Of a stretch of 64,000 bases of DNA, positions 39,614 to 48,310 are shown one piece after another. The notes below the pieces were generated by a model. That model was given only the letters and a program-made list of their open reading frames with translations, was not told where the DNA came from and did no database searches. Position numbers and translations under genes: made by a program. Position 1 is the stretch's first letter. Every line of letters begins with the position of its first letter. Origin of the DNA: Acinetobacter qingfengensis (lineage in GTDB: Bacteria > Pseudomonadota > Gammaproteobacteria > Pseudomonadales > Moraxellaceae); the NCBI RefSeq assembly GCF_008693185.1, contig NZ_VXKN01000003.1:124001-188000 (forward strand). Reading direction: 5' to 3'.

Positions 39614-40594
39614 TTATGCTGATTCTGCCATATTTAATGCCAGATCTGTGGCAACCATCAGACTTGAGCTTTTTGCCAGACCTGTACCTGCCAGACTTAA
39701 TGCTGTGCCGTGATCGACCGATGTGCGAATAAACGGTAAACCAAGAGTAATATTTATAGCTTCACCAAAACCCTGTGATTTTAGCACAGGCAACCCCTGA
39801 TCGTGATACATTGCCAACACTGCATCGGCATGTTGTAAATGTTCAGGAGTAAATAAAGTATCCGCAGGCAATGCTTCACTGATTTGGATACCTTGCTGAC
39901 GATAACAATCCAGTACCGGATTGATGATCTCTATTTCTTCATTTCCCAGATAGCCACCTTCTCCAGCATGTGGATTCAAACCACAGACCAGAATACGAGG
40001 TGATGCGATTTTAAATTTTTGTTTTAAATCTGCAAGCAAAATATCCAAAACCTGTATCAAACGCGATTTACTCACGGCATCTGCAACTTGCCTTAAAGGT
40101 AAATGCGTTGTTACCAAAGCAACACGTAAAGTTTTAGTTGCAAGCATCATCACTACACGTGGAACACTTGCTTTTTCCTGAAAAAATTCAGTATGTCCGC
40201 TAAAGTGTAACCCTGCCTGATTAATGACTGATTTTTGTACAGGCGCTGTAATAATTCCAGCACTGTGATGTGCCAGAGCCTGATCAGCAGCAAAACTTAA
40301 TTGGCGGATCACATAATCAGCATTGTCAACATCCAAGTGCCCACATTGTACATCGCGATTGAGTGCAATGTGTTGTACATAAAGTTGCCCTCTGGATGAG
40401 GGTTCACTCTGACCATGATAAGGAATAAATTGAATCTGTTTTTGTAAGATTTGCGCACGTTGCTGTAATAGATGCTGATCCGCCAAAACCACAATCGGAC
40501 GACTATCATGACGTTGCGCCAAATCCAGACAAATATCCGGCCCAATACCAGCAGGTTCTCCACTAGTGACATAAAGGGGCAATGCTTGATTCAT
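39614..40594 (-). CDS. pdxA: 4-hydroxythreonine-4-phosphate dehydrogenase
   Basis: This enzyme of about 326 residues has VTSGEPAGIGPDIC at the start, SGHTEFFQ and MYHDQGLPVLK (metal-binding His) and CGLNPHAGE. It oxidises 4-phosphohydroxy-threonine with NAD in pyridoxal phosphate synthesis. Start is uncertain: the ATG at 40592-40594 gives MNQALPLYVTSG, and a TTG five codons earlier is also open. Neither has a good Shine-Dalgarno, and I prefer the ATG. It heads the pdxA-rsmA-apaH run and is divergent from the PLP enzyme gene. Confidence 0.94.
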   Translation of the reverse strand: MNQALPLYVTSGEPAGIGPDICLDLAQRHDSRPIVVLADQHLLQQRAQILQKQIQFIPYHGQSEPSSRGQLYVQHIALNRDVQCGHLDVDNADYVIRQLSFAADQALAHHSAGIITAPVQKSVINQAGLHFSGHTEFFQEKASVPRVVMMLATKTLRVALVTTHLPLRQVADAVSKSRLIQVLDILLADLKQKFKIASPRILVCGLNPHAGEGGYLGNEEIEIINPVLDCYRQQGIQISEALPADTLFTPEHLQHADAVLAMYHDQGLPVLKSQGFGEAINITLGLPFIRTSVDHGTALSLAGTGLAKSSSLMVATDLALNMAESA

Positions 40595-40686
40595 GATTTT
40601 TTTGACCAACTTACTTATACTGAAGGCTATTTTCCGCTGTTCTGTTGCGGTTGAAAAGCTAAAATTTCCAATCTTGCGTGTAAAAC

Positions 40687-41541
40687 ATGTTTAATTCATC
40701 TGATGTCCCTTATCAAACCATAATGTTAACACATGACATTTCTGTGACCATCAAACGAATTGACTTGATTCATCCAAAAATTTCCGGCAATAAATTTTTT
40801 AAATTAAAATATAATTTTTTTGAAGCACAACGTCTTGGATATCAAAAATTATTAAGTTTTGGTGGAGCTTATTCTAACCATATTTTTGCTTTGGCACATG
40901 CAGCGAAAACTTATGGTTTTCAGAGTATTGGCATTATTCGTGGTGATGAGCTGGCAGATCGAGCTTTAAACCCAATCTTACAACAAGCACAACATTTAGG
41001 CATGCAATTGCATTTCGTTACTCGAACTGAATATCGAAAACGACATGAAGCTGAATATTTAAAACAACTTCAACACCAATTTCCAAACAGTTACATCATT
41101 CCAGAAGGTGGGACAAACACATTGGCAGTACAAGGTTGTCAGGAAATTTTGAATGATACAGATTTACAAAATTTTGATGTGATTTGTTGTGCAGTGGGCA
41201 CAGGCGGCACAATATCCGGCTTAATCAATGCCAGTTCAGCACAGCAAAAAATTTTAGGCTTTTCTGCGTTAAAAGGTAATTTTTTAGATCATGATATTCG
41301 CAAATGGACAAAAAAAAATAATTGGTCAATCATCGATAGCTATTGTTGTGGCGGCTATGCTAAAACCACCACTGAATTATTAAATTTTATCAAAGATTTT
41401 AAACAAGATTATTCGATCCCCTTAGAACCTATTTATACTGGGAAAATGATGATGGGGATTTCTGATTTAATTCAACAAAACTATTTTCCCCCAAATACCC
41501 GAATATTAGTGATCCATTCGGGTGGACTACAAGGCAAATAA
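40687..41541 (+). CDS. PLP-dependent enzyme, ACC deaminase / D-cysteine desulfhydrase family
   Basis: This 284-residue fold-type II PLP enzyme has the lysine motif KISGNKFFKLKYN, SFGGAYSNHIFALAHAAK, the phosphate-binding CCAVGTGGTISGL, and a GMSD-like MMMGISDL segment near the end. These place it with 1-aminocyclopropane-1-carboxylate deaminase and D-cysteine desulfhydrase homologues. It is shorter than the roughly 330-residue canonical enzymes. Substrate cannot be told from sequence. It is a single gene, more AT-rich than its neighbours, with a 227-base AT-rich gap after it. Confidence 0.85.
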   Translation: MFNSSDVPYQTIMLTHDISVTIKRIDLIHPKISGNKFFKLKYNFFEAQRLGYQKLLSFGGAYSNHIFALAHAAKTYGFQSIGIIRGDELADRALNPILQQAQHLGMQLHFVTRTEYRKRHEAEYLKQLQHQFPNSYIIPEGGTNTLAVQGCQEILNDTDLQNFDVICCAVGTGGTISGLINASSAQQKILGFSALKGNFLDHDIRKWTKKNNWSIIDSYCCGGYAKTTTELLNFIKDFKQDYSIPLEPIYTGKMMMGISDLIQQNYFPPNTRILVIHSGGLQGK

Positions 41542-41768
41542 ATATTTAATCTATCGTTGATTTTTTATTCTTTCAATTTTATTTCCACGTTGCTTCACAC
41601 ATTTATTAAGTAATTCTTGTTATTTTTAAAAGTATCATATTAAAACTAAAAATCATCGGAATGACAGATTGAAATAAAATAAAAATAGATCGAAAATAAT
41701 CCTGAAGTAATACATTTGAATAAAACTTTTGTTAATATAATTATATATCATACAGCGAATAGAGAATA

Positions 41769-42167
41769 ATGAACGATACGAAAAATACATTAACATCCAC
41801 TCAAAGTAACGTTAGAAAAATCCTACAGATTGAAGGTCTTTGTGTATTGGTTTTATCTCTAATCGTCTATGAAAAATTCGGAATAGGTTGGGGTACGTTT
41901 GCTATATTTTTTCTTACTCCAGATATTTCTCTGCTCGGATATTTATTAAACTCAAAAATCGGCTCTGTTTTTTATAATGCAGCACATTCATACTTGCTTC
42001 CATTTGTGATCCTGGGACTAGGAATCTACTTTAATGTGTCAATTATGTGGGCTACAGCTATTATTTGGACTGCTCACATTGGCTTTGATCGTATGTTAGG
42101 TTATGGCCTTAAGTACTCCAATGGATTTCACTTTACTCACCTGGGAGTGATTGGAAGCAAAAAATAA
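41769..42167 (+). CDS. DUF4260 family small membrane protein
   Basis: This 132-residue protein has a charged N terminus and then three to four TM helices. It carries the family motifs FFLTPDISLLGY, YNAAHSYLLPF and WTAHIGFDRMLGYGLKY, and ends in a FHFTHLG segment. No function is known for DUF4260. It is a single gene in an AT-rich stretch. Such genes are scattered in bacteria and may be accessory here. Confidence 0.82.
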   Translation: MNDTKNTLTSTQSNVRKILQIEGLCVLVLSLIVYEKFGIGWGTFAIFFLTPDISLLGYLLNSKIGSVFYNAAHSYLLPFVILGLGIYFNVSIMWATAIIWTAHIGFDRMLGYGLKYSNGFHFTHLGVIGSKK

Positions 42168-42408
42168 TCATCAATATTTTACGCCTTTCAAAATAAAACT
42201 GATTAGGAACTTTGATCAAAGACTAAATTGTAAAAGTCATATTGTTCTCTTGAATTATGGAAAAGATATAATCACACCACTCATTAAACTTGATATCTGT
42301 CATTGAAACAAAAAACAAGCAGCTTGACTCAAGGGTCTGCCTTGCTTTGTTATTCTGCATGCTAAACTACTGCCCTTTTCTTCTGACCATTCATAAACGA
42401 GTAAATTT

Positions 42409-43608
42409 ATGTCTATTTCCCATGTCGATGTCATTATTATTGGTGCAGGTGCTGCCGGTTTAATGTGTGCAGTACATGCAGGACAACGTGGTCGCAAAGT
42501 ACTGGTAATGGAAAAAGCCAATAAAGTGGGTAAAAAAATTTTAATGTCTGGTGGTGGAAAATGTAACTTTACGAACCTATATGTAGAACCCGACAACTAT
42601 ATTTCCCATAATCCACATTTTGTGATTTCTGCCCTTGCCCGCTATAGCAACTGGGATTTTATTGCTAAAGTTTGCGACTATGGTATTGCTTATGAAGAAC
42701 GAAAACACGGTCAATTGTTTACGTTAAACGGTTCAAAAGACATTTTAAACATGCTGTTTACTGAATGTCATCACACCCAAAAAGTTGAAATTCAAACCCA
42801 GTGTGAAGTACAAAAAGTCATTGCCTTAACACAGGGTGGATTTAATGTTCAAACCAATCAGGGTGATTTTCAATGCGAAGCTGTAGTGGTCGCGACAGGT
42901 GGCTTATCTATCCCAACCTTAGGTGGCTCTGGTTTTGGTTATGAAGTGGCACAACAATTTGGACATCATGTGTATCCAACTCGTGCAGGCTTGGTTCCAT
43001 TTACCTTTTCTGACCAATTGAAAGAGGTCATGGCTCGTTTAAGTGGTAACGCCCTTGATGTGAGTTTGAGTAACCACCGTAACAGTTTTCATGAAGCCTT
43101 ACTCTTTACTCATCGCGGATTAAGTGGGCCAAGCGCTTTACAACTTTCCAATTATTGGCAAAGTGGTGAAGATTTTCAAATTAATTTTTTCCCAGCTCAA
43201 GACTTATATGCTTTTTTTAAAGAAAAAAAATTATCGCAACCCAAAGTTTTATTACGCACTCTACTGACAGTTTTCACCACCAAAAGCATTATACAAGAAT
43301 TACAGCAATTGATTTGGTCAGCACAAAGTGAAACAGCCATTGGCAATATTAGCGATGCACAACTACAATTGATTGCAAATCAACTACATGGTTTTCGTGT
43401 AAAACCTTCAGGTACAGAGGGTTATCGCACCGCAGAAGTGACTTTAGGTGGTGTTGATACCAATGAAGTTTCCTCTCAAACAATGCAAAGTAAAAAGCAA
43501 GAAGGACTATATTTTATTGGTGAAGTGCTAGATGTAACGGGACATTTAGGCGGATTTAATTTTCAATGGGCTTGGTCATCCGCCTATGCTGCTGGAACAG
43601 TTGTGTAA
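42409..43608 (+). CDS. FAD-dependent oxidoreductase, HI0933/YhiN family
   Basis: This 399-residue flavoprotein has the Rossmann dinucleotide motif IIGAGAAGLMCAVHAGQRG at the N terminus, EKANKVGKKILMSGGGKCNFTN in the family signature (cited partly as KILMSGGGKCNFTN), VVATGGLSIPTLGGSGFG, and a C-terminal FAD segment GEVLDVTGHLGGFNFQWA. The family is conserved in bacteria as a BaiN-like or YhiN oxidoreductase without a settled substrate. It is a single gene converging on a small hypothetical gene. Confidence 0.9.
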   Translation: MSISHVDVIIIGAGAAGLMCAVHAGQRGRKVLVMEKANKVGKKILMSGGGKCNFTNLYVEPDNYISHNPHFVISALARYSNWDFIAKVCDYGIAYEERKHGQLFTLNGSKDILNMLFTECHHTQKVEIQTQCEVQKVIALTQGGFNVQTNQGDFQCEAVVVATGGLSIPTLGGSGFGYEVAQQFGHHVYPTRAGLVPFTFSDQLKEVMARLSGNALDVSLSNHRNSFHEALLFTHRGLSGPSALQLSNYWQSGEDFQINFFPAQDLYAFFKEKKLSQPKVLLRTLLTVFTTKSIIQELQQLIWSAQSETAIGNISDAQLQLIANQLHGFRVKPSGTEGYRTAEVTLGGVDTNEVSSQTMQSKKQEGLYFIGEVLDVTGHLGGFNFQWAWSSAYAAGTVV

Positions 43609-43629
43609 CTGAACAACTCAAATTATGTT

Positions 43630-43878
43630 TTACGCATTTGGAGATTTTTCAGTCGCGTCTGATGATGCTGTAGCGGCTTCATCATGTTCTTCATTACGAT
43701 CTGATAAAGGTGTTTGCGCATCATGTTGAGGCTGAGTTTGATCAATTGGTTCTGGCGTGTCATCAGCAATCTGATCAACGGATTTTTTGCCAAAAACAAA
43801 TTTATAAGCCGTACCTAAAGCAAAAATTGCTGCGCCAGCAATCAATAATGGTGGTAGTTTTTTATTAAATTTTTTCAT
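43630..43878 (-). CDS. Small hypothetical single-TM protein
   Basis: This 82-residue protein has a basic N terminus (MKKFNKKLP), one TM helix (about 10-28) and an acidic, low-complexity C-terminal tail rich in Asp, Glu, Gln and Ser (about 35-82). No family is recognised. The N-in/C-out layout would place the acidic tail in the periplasm; this is inference. It follows the channel gene upstream but is separated from it by a hairpin, so it may have its own promoter. Confidence 0.6.
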   Translation of the reverse strand: MKKFNKKLPPLLIAGAAIFALGTAYKFVFGKKSVDQIADDTPEPIDQTQPQHDAQTPLSDRNEEHDEAATASSDATEKSPNA

Positions 43879-43920
43879 TGCGATATGCTCACTCTTTTAT
43901 CTTAATTCTGATCATATAGC

Positions 43921-43942
43921 AAAAGCCACCGCAGTGGCTTTT
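43921..43942 (-). terminator. Hairpin terminator after the TM-helix-repeat channel gene
   Basis: AAAAGCCAC and GTGGCTTTT form a nine-base stem with a four-base loop, starting 27 bases after the channel gene stop on the minus strand. The T run is part of the stem. Confidence 0.65.
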
Positions 43943-43968
43943 ACAAATTGTATGTACAATGTTGCTGA

Positions 43969-45576
43969 TTAAGGTTTATTTAGATCATCCTGAACTGGAT
44001 TCACAGGATCTTCTGGGTGTAAGTTAATATTTTCTACACCTACCGGTAAATTAACCTGAGCATCCGATGCAGATGGCTGTTGAGGGTTAGGCTCACATGC
44101 TTCTTTTTCTGCTTTATCGATCAATTTGGTCAAGATACGTTCGGCTGGTTGACGCCCTCCTAAACCAAATGCCAGTGCAAAAGCAACCGCAACACCACCA
44201 AGTGTTAAGCCAAACGCCAGATTAACAATTGAGTCTGCAATCCCCATTGCACGCAATCCCATTGCCAATACCAATCCCATCACCAACACACGAATTAATG
44301 TTGCCAACCAACGAGAACTTTTGTATTCACCACGTTGTACAACATTGGCAACCGCATTGGCAAGCCAAAAACCAATCACCAAAATAACAGCACCCAATAA
44401 AATCTGCGCGCCAAAAGCAATAAAGATTGCGATTAACTCACTCACCTGATGGAAGCCTAAACGATTAGCTGCCTCAGAAATTGCAAATAACATGGTAAAA
44501 AATACTATCAAACAACCAATAATTGCTGAAATTTTTTGTGTGCCTAAAAAGCGTTGTAAATCCACTTTTTCAGGTAATTCGTCAACACCTGTGCCAGCCA
44601 AAATTTCTGTTGCCAGTTTACCTACAAATTTTGCCACGACATAAGCAATAATCAGAATGACCACAGCCGCAAGAATATTTGGAATGGCAAGCAAGAATTG
44701 ATTAAGCATTGCTGTTGCTGGTTGAGAAATGGTTTCTACACCTAGTGCATCAAATGCAATAATCAATGCAGTAATAATCACTACAGCAAAAACAAATGAA
44801 CCCAGTAATTTACCCAAGTTAGTTGATTTAAATACGCCAATTTTTTCTGCTTGCGTCTGTAAACCAACACTGTTAACCAAGCCTTCCACAATTCCACGCA
44901 AAATTTTTGCCAGAATATAACCTGCAAAAACAATAATGCCTGCAATAAATAGATTTGGAATATAAGAAATTGCATCAGTTAACATGACCTGAACAGGTGC
45001 CAGTAGTCCATTTAAACCAAGTATTGATAAAACAATTGGTAAAAATAGTAATAAAATTAACCAATAAACAATTTCAGCAATATTTTGGCTTAATGGTGCA
45101 ACACCAACATCCTGACTAAGTTTTTCATCCAGTTGAGTTCTAGCAAGAGCTTTGTTTAAGCCAGTTCTAGCCAAAGTTGCTGCCAACCAACCCACCAGAG
45201 CAACCACTACGGCAGCAATAAGGGTTGGAATAAATGCTAACACTTCACCAATCATATTCGAGAATGGCGCACTTACCGCATGTAAATTTAATACGTTCAA
45301 ACCTGCGACAATTGCAATAATCAAAATAAACCAAAATACAATTCTGGCAAGGATCTGTTCTACATCTGGAGAAGCAGCCGATTGTGTCGACTGATTTACT
45401 TTTTGGTTAAGATGAACAGTTGCCAGTAGTTTTTTAATTCCACCTGAAACTAGCAATGCAATAATCCATCCAACAATAAAGATGACGACTGCACCTAGTA
45501 CAGGGTGAAATTGATCCCAGAAATAATACAGGTCAAAACGCTGTGGCGCATTGCCCATACCGAACCCATTATTCAT
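43969..45576 (-). CDS. Mechanosensitive-channel-related protein with repeated TM helices (CmpX-like)
   Basis: This 535-residue inner-membrane protein is built of repeated units, each with a TM pair and a short amphipathic link (Pfam TM_helix-type repeats). Repeated segments such as IPTLIAAVVVALVGW, IPNLFIAGIIVFAGY and IPNILAAVVILIIAY are easy to see. The last unit ends in ALAFGLGGRQPAERIL, as in MscS-related conserved-helix proteins. In Pseudomonas CmpX, a relative, affects envelope stress responses; the function here is inferred. An acidic, Pro-rich tail (about 490-535) is cytoplasmic or periplasmic and not conserved. A GGAGAGAG ribosome binding site precedes the ATG. Confidence 0.85.
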   Translation of the reverse strand: MNNGFGMGNAPQRFDLYYFWDQFHPVLGAVVIFIVGWIIALLVSGGIKKLLATVHLNQKVNQSTQSAASPDVEQILARIVFWFILIIAIVAGLNVLNLHAVSAPFSNMIGEVLAFIPTLIAAVVVALVGWLAATLARTGLNKALARTQLDEKLSQDVGVAPLSQNIAEIVYWLILLLFLPIVLSILGLNGLLAPVQVMLTDAISYIPNLFIAGIIVFAGYILAKILRGIVEGLVNSVGLQTQAEKIGVFKSTNLGKLLGSFVFAVVIITALIIAFDALGVETISQPATAMLNQFLLAIPNILAAVVILIIAYVVAKFVGKLATEILAGTGVDELPEKVDLQRFLGTQKISAIIGCLIVFFTMLFAISEAANRLGFHQVSELIAIFIAFGAQILLGAVILVIGFWLANAVANVVQRGEYKSSRWLATLIRVLVMGLVLAMGLRAMGIADSIVNLAFGLTLGGVAVAFALAFGLGGRQPAERILTKLIDKAEKEACEPNPQQPSASDAQVNLPVGVENINLHPEDPVNPVQDDLNKP

Positions 45577-45743
45577 ACTCTCTCTCCAGTTATTTTTTTG
45601 ATGTAAATTAATTATTTACGTCATTGAACACATACATTTGTGTATAAATTTATGCCAACCGATTTCGGCTGACACATCAAGCAAGTGGTTTCAAATCACA
45701 TCTGTTACAAGATAGGAATTAGGCTGAAAAAATTTATTTATCG

Positions 45744-45878
45744 TTACATATTGAAAAGCATAAAGACCAAGACAATTAGAAAAAATAAAATAATTGCTGT
45801 CGTGATGTATCTAACACGTTTGGTCTTCTCTTTTGGATTTAATTCCTGCGGATCCTGTTGAGGTTGTTTTGACCACAT
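45744..45878 (-). CDS. Putative 44-residue single-TM membrane protein
   Basis: This short reading frame on the minus strand begins ATG at 45876-45878 after a strong GGGAGGA ribosome binding site. It encodes a hydrophilic, Gln/Pro/Lys-rich N terminus (MWSKQPQQDPQEL), a basic KTKRVRY stretch, then one hydrophobic helix (about 25-42), and stops at 45744-45746. The basic-before-TM order predicts N-in topology. It stands alone in the 500-base gap between the channel gene and the gene at 46077, in the same direction as the channel gene. The SD plus TM pattern makes it a likely real small protein; no family is recognised. Confidence 0.62.
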   Translation of the reverse strand: MWSKQPQQDPQELNPKEKTKRVRYITTAIILFFLIVLVFMLFNM

Positions 45879-46018
45879 TTTTGTATCCTCCCTTGTGATT
45901 TTTTGTATATTTTTTAGTCTAGCAGATCAATAATGAAGCAAATGTATCATTTTAATTATTTTATAATGTGAATTTGTTGGCATTTTTGAAGTACATTTTA
46001 TCCTTATTCAAGTATAGC

Positions 46019-46046
46019 TTGCACTCTGCCTCAGTCATCCTATAAT
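46019..46046 (+). promoter_or_regulatory. Sigma-70 promoter for the gene at 46077
   Basis: TTGCAC (46019-46024), a 16-base spacer and a perfect TATAAT (46041-46046) give a leader of about 25 bases before the ATG. Confidence 0.65.
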
Positions 46047-46076
46047 ACCCTAGTTTTTTTCTTGGTACGGCCACTT

Positions 46077-46499
46077 ATGGCTTATCGTCTTATCCCTGTA
46101 AATTTGTCTTTGGCTACAGATGTTTCTCATCAGTGCTGGCTTCATCGTACCCGCGATAATTATTTGATTGGCATTCTAAAATTTAGTAAACCTGAAACTG
46201 AATTTACTTGGGCAGATATAGAATATTGCCGTCGCCGTATTGAAGAAATGTCAGTCATGCCTTTTCCAGAATGTATTCAAGCCATGATTATTGATATTCA
46301 GGAATTTCAGGCTTTTATTGATAATGATGCGGTTTTAACACCTTGGCGTCTTCAAGAAGAAGATTGCCCAATCCGACTCATTATTCCTCATGATCGTATG
46401 GATGCCTATGCAGGAATTTTTGATGCAACATGGCTAAATACCGATTTAAATCATGCCATTAAGGAAATCCGTGAGTTTATGGATATGTTTGTGCATTGA
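46077..46499 (+). CDS. Conserved hypothetical protein
   Basis: This 140-residue soluble protein begins MAYRLIPVNL. It is rich in aromatic and acidic residues, with WADIEYCRRRIEEM, AMIIDIQEFQAFID and a closing AIKEIREFMDMFVH helix. I do not recognise the family. Start: the ATG at 46077 was chosen over a TTG five codons earlier because the -10 box lies at 46041 and the ATG fits a normal leader. It converges on fpr with a six-base gap. Confidence 0.6.
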   Translation: MAYRLIPVNLSLATDVSHQCWLHRTRDNYLIGILKFSKPETEFTWADIEYCRRRIEEMSVMPFPECIQAMIIDIQEFQAFIDNDAVLTPWRLQEEDCPIRLIIPHDRMDAYAGIFDATWLNTDLNHAIKEIREFMDMFVH

Positions 46500-46505
46500 A
46501 GAAGA

Positions 46506-47270
46506 TTACCAGTAATTTTCCACTGCAATATTCCCTACACCACGACGATTCATCACTAATCCTATGGATTTCAAAGCCTCTTTGGTATCTTCAACCATTT
46601 GCGGATTGCCACATAGCATCACATGACTAGTTTCTATATGCAGCTTTAAATCAGCAGCCTTTTCCAATTGACCTGATTCAATCAGTTTTGGTAAACGCTG
46701 ATTAAGGCTGGCAAATGGATCACGGGTAATGATAGGTAGAAAAATGAATTCTGCATCGCTTTCCTGTGCAAATATCTGTTGAATTTCACGGATCCGTTCA
46801 ACATAAGCTAACTCATCTGATGTACGTACACTATATGCCAAAACAATATAACGGTATTTTTGCCATGTATCAAAATCCTGTAACATAGATAAAAATGGTG
46901 CAAGACCCGTGCCCGTAGCCAATAACCACAAATCATGAGGTGTAGGCTGCTGATAACGTGCCAGCGTTAAAAATCCATACGGAATTTTTTCCAGATAAAG
47001 CTGATCACCTGCTTTAAGATTTTGTAATTTAGAAGTAAATGCACCATCTGGCACAACAATAGAGAAAAACTCCAGTGTTTCATCAAAGGGCGATGACACA
47101 ACAGAATAAGCACGAACAATTAATTCGCCGTCTGATTGAAGGCCAATTCTGGCAAATTGCCCAGCAGTAAATCGAAAATGTGCAGGACGTGTCATGGTAA
47201 AACTAAACAGGTTTGCAGCCCATTTTTTGACAGAAAGCACCGTTTCTAAAGTATATTTTTCCTCAGTCAT
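46506..47270 (-). CDS. fpr: Ferredoxin/flavodoxin-NADP+ reductase
   Basis: This enzyme of about 254 residues has the FAD motif VRAYSVVSSP, ATGTGLAPFLSML for NADPH binding, MLCGNPQMVED and the C-terminal aromatic VENYW. This is the subclass I bacterial FPR form, which exchanges electrons between NADPH and ferredoxin or flavodoxin, often in oxidative stress defence. Start: ATG at 47270 (MTEEKY) has GAAG five bases upstream. An ATG one codon earlier, and a much longer start that would overlap the divergent LysR gene, are less likely. Divergence from a LysR regulator resembles the fpr-finR pair of pseudomonads. Confidence 0.92.
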   Translation of the reverse strand: MTEEKYTLETVLSVKKWAANLFSFTMTRPAHFRFTAGQFARIGLQSDGELIVRAYSVVSSPFDETLEFFSIVVPDGAFTSKLQNLKAGDQLYLEKIPYGFLTLARYQQPTPHDLWLLATGTGLAPFLSMLQDFDTWQKYRYIVLAYSVRTSDELAYVERIREIQQIFAQESDAEFIFLPIITRDPFASLNQRLPKLIESGQLEKAADLKLHIETSHVMLCGNPQMVEDTKEALKSIGLVMNRRGVGNIAVENYW

Positions 47271-47353
47271 CATAACTTCATGGCATACTATAAAGCGCTC
47301 ATGGTAGCATGAGTTGTTCTGTCTTAACACTTATCTTATTTAAAGGTCAATCC

Positions 47354-48250
47354 ATGCGTATGACACTTCGCCAACTGGCTGTTTTTGTTGCTGTTGCTCA
47401 GGAAGGCACCGTAACTCGTGCCAGTGATGCAGTAAAGCTGACTCAAAGTGCAGCAAGTATGGCACTGTCTGATCTGGAGGATGGCTTAGGATCACCTTTA
47501 TTTGACCGTCAAGGAAAACGATTACAACTCAATGACTTAGGTCGCTACTTGTTACCGCAGGCATTAGAAATTCTAGGCCGCTGTGAAGCATTTGAACAAG
47601 CAGCGAAAGGTGAACTACAAGGTATTGATCTACGTTTAGGTGCGACCCTGACCATTAGTGATTACCTTATTCCAGATTTAATGGCGAATTTTTTGCAGCA
47701 ACAACCACAGGCACATTTACAATTACAGGTTGGAAATACTCGACAAATCATTGAAGCAGTAAGTCAATTTCAACTGGATTTAGCGCTGATTGAAGGTTCC
47801 TGTCATTTACCACAATTACAATGTATTCATTGGCAAGACGATGAGCTGGCAGTATGTTGTGCGCCATCACATCCTTTAGCACAACTTGATCGTATATTAA
47901 CTGTTGAAGATTTTAAAGCTGTTGAATGGGTTTTGCGTGAAGAGGGTTCCGGCACAAGAGAAGTTTTCGATAATAGTATTTTACAAGATTTACCGGATGC
48001 CAATATCCGTCTGACACTGGGACATAATGAAGCGATTTTAAAAATTGTTGCTGGGGGTTTAGGTGTAGCTTGTGTTTCTAAATTAACTATCACTCCTTTG
48101 CAGGAACAAGGTCAACTGGTGATTTTGGATACACCTTTCTGGACACTTACTCGTCCATTATTTATGCTGATTCATCGACAAAAATATCAGGGACCAGGAC
48201 TAAAAGCCTTCATGCAATTCTGTGAAGATCAGGTAAATAAAGAAATTTAA
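47354..48250 (+). CDS. LysR-family regulator, FinR-like, divergent from fpr
   Basis: This LysR protein of 298 residues has an N-terminal winged helix (MTLRQLAVFVAVAQEGTVTR region with LTQSAASMALSDLE) and a periplasmic-binding-protein-like effector domain (about 90-290). Start: the ATG at 47354 has AAGG seven bases upstream. The further upstream ATG at 47309 overlaps the fpr promoter region. It is divergent from fpr across about 83 bases. In Pseudomonas the equivalent regulator FinR activates fpr on superoxide stress; that role here is inference from synteny. Confidence 0.85.
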   Translation: MRMTLRQLAVFVAVAQEGTVTRASDAVKLTQSAASMALSDLEDGLGSPLFDRQGKRLQLNDLGRYLLPQALEILGRCEAFEQAAKGELQGIDLRLGATLTISDYLIPDLMANFLQQQPQAHLQLQVGNTRQIIEAVSQFQLDLALIEGSCHLPQLQCIHWQDDELAVCCAPSHPLAQLDRILTVEDFKAVEWVLREEGSGTREVFDNSILQDLPDANIRLTLGHNEAILKIVAGGLGVACVSKLTITPLQEQGQLVILDTPFWTLTRPLFMLIHRQKYQGPGLKAFMQFCEDQVNKEI

Positions 48251-48266
48251 ATTGTATTCTCATCAC

Positions 48267-48304
48267 GATTAACAGGATGTAAATATTTTTATATCCTGTT
48301 AATC
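48267..48304. repeat. Inverted repeat between LysR gene and upp
   Basis: GATTAACAGGAT pairs with ATCCTGTTAATC (12-base stem, 14-base AT loop) between two converging genes. There is no following T run on either side, so a terminator role is only possible. Confidence 0.45.
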
Positions 48305-48310
48305 AAAAGC

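Noticed and set aside
42300..42596. Minus-strand open frame of about 98 codons over the start of the HI0933-type gene
   Set aside because: It is antisense to a clear flavoprotein gene and is explained by the base composition of that gene.
48267..48304. Inverted repeat as a terminator between the LysR gene and upp
   Set aside because: There is no T run on either side, so it is kept only as a repeat.
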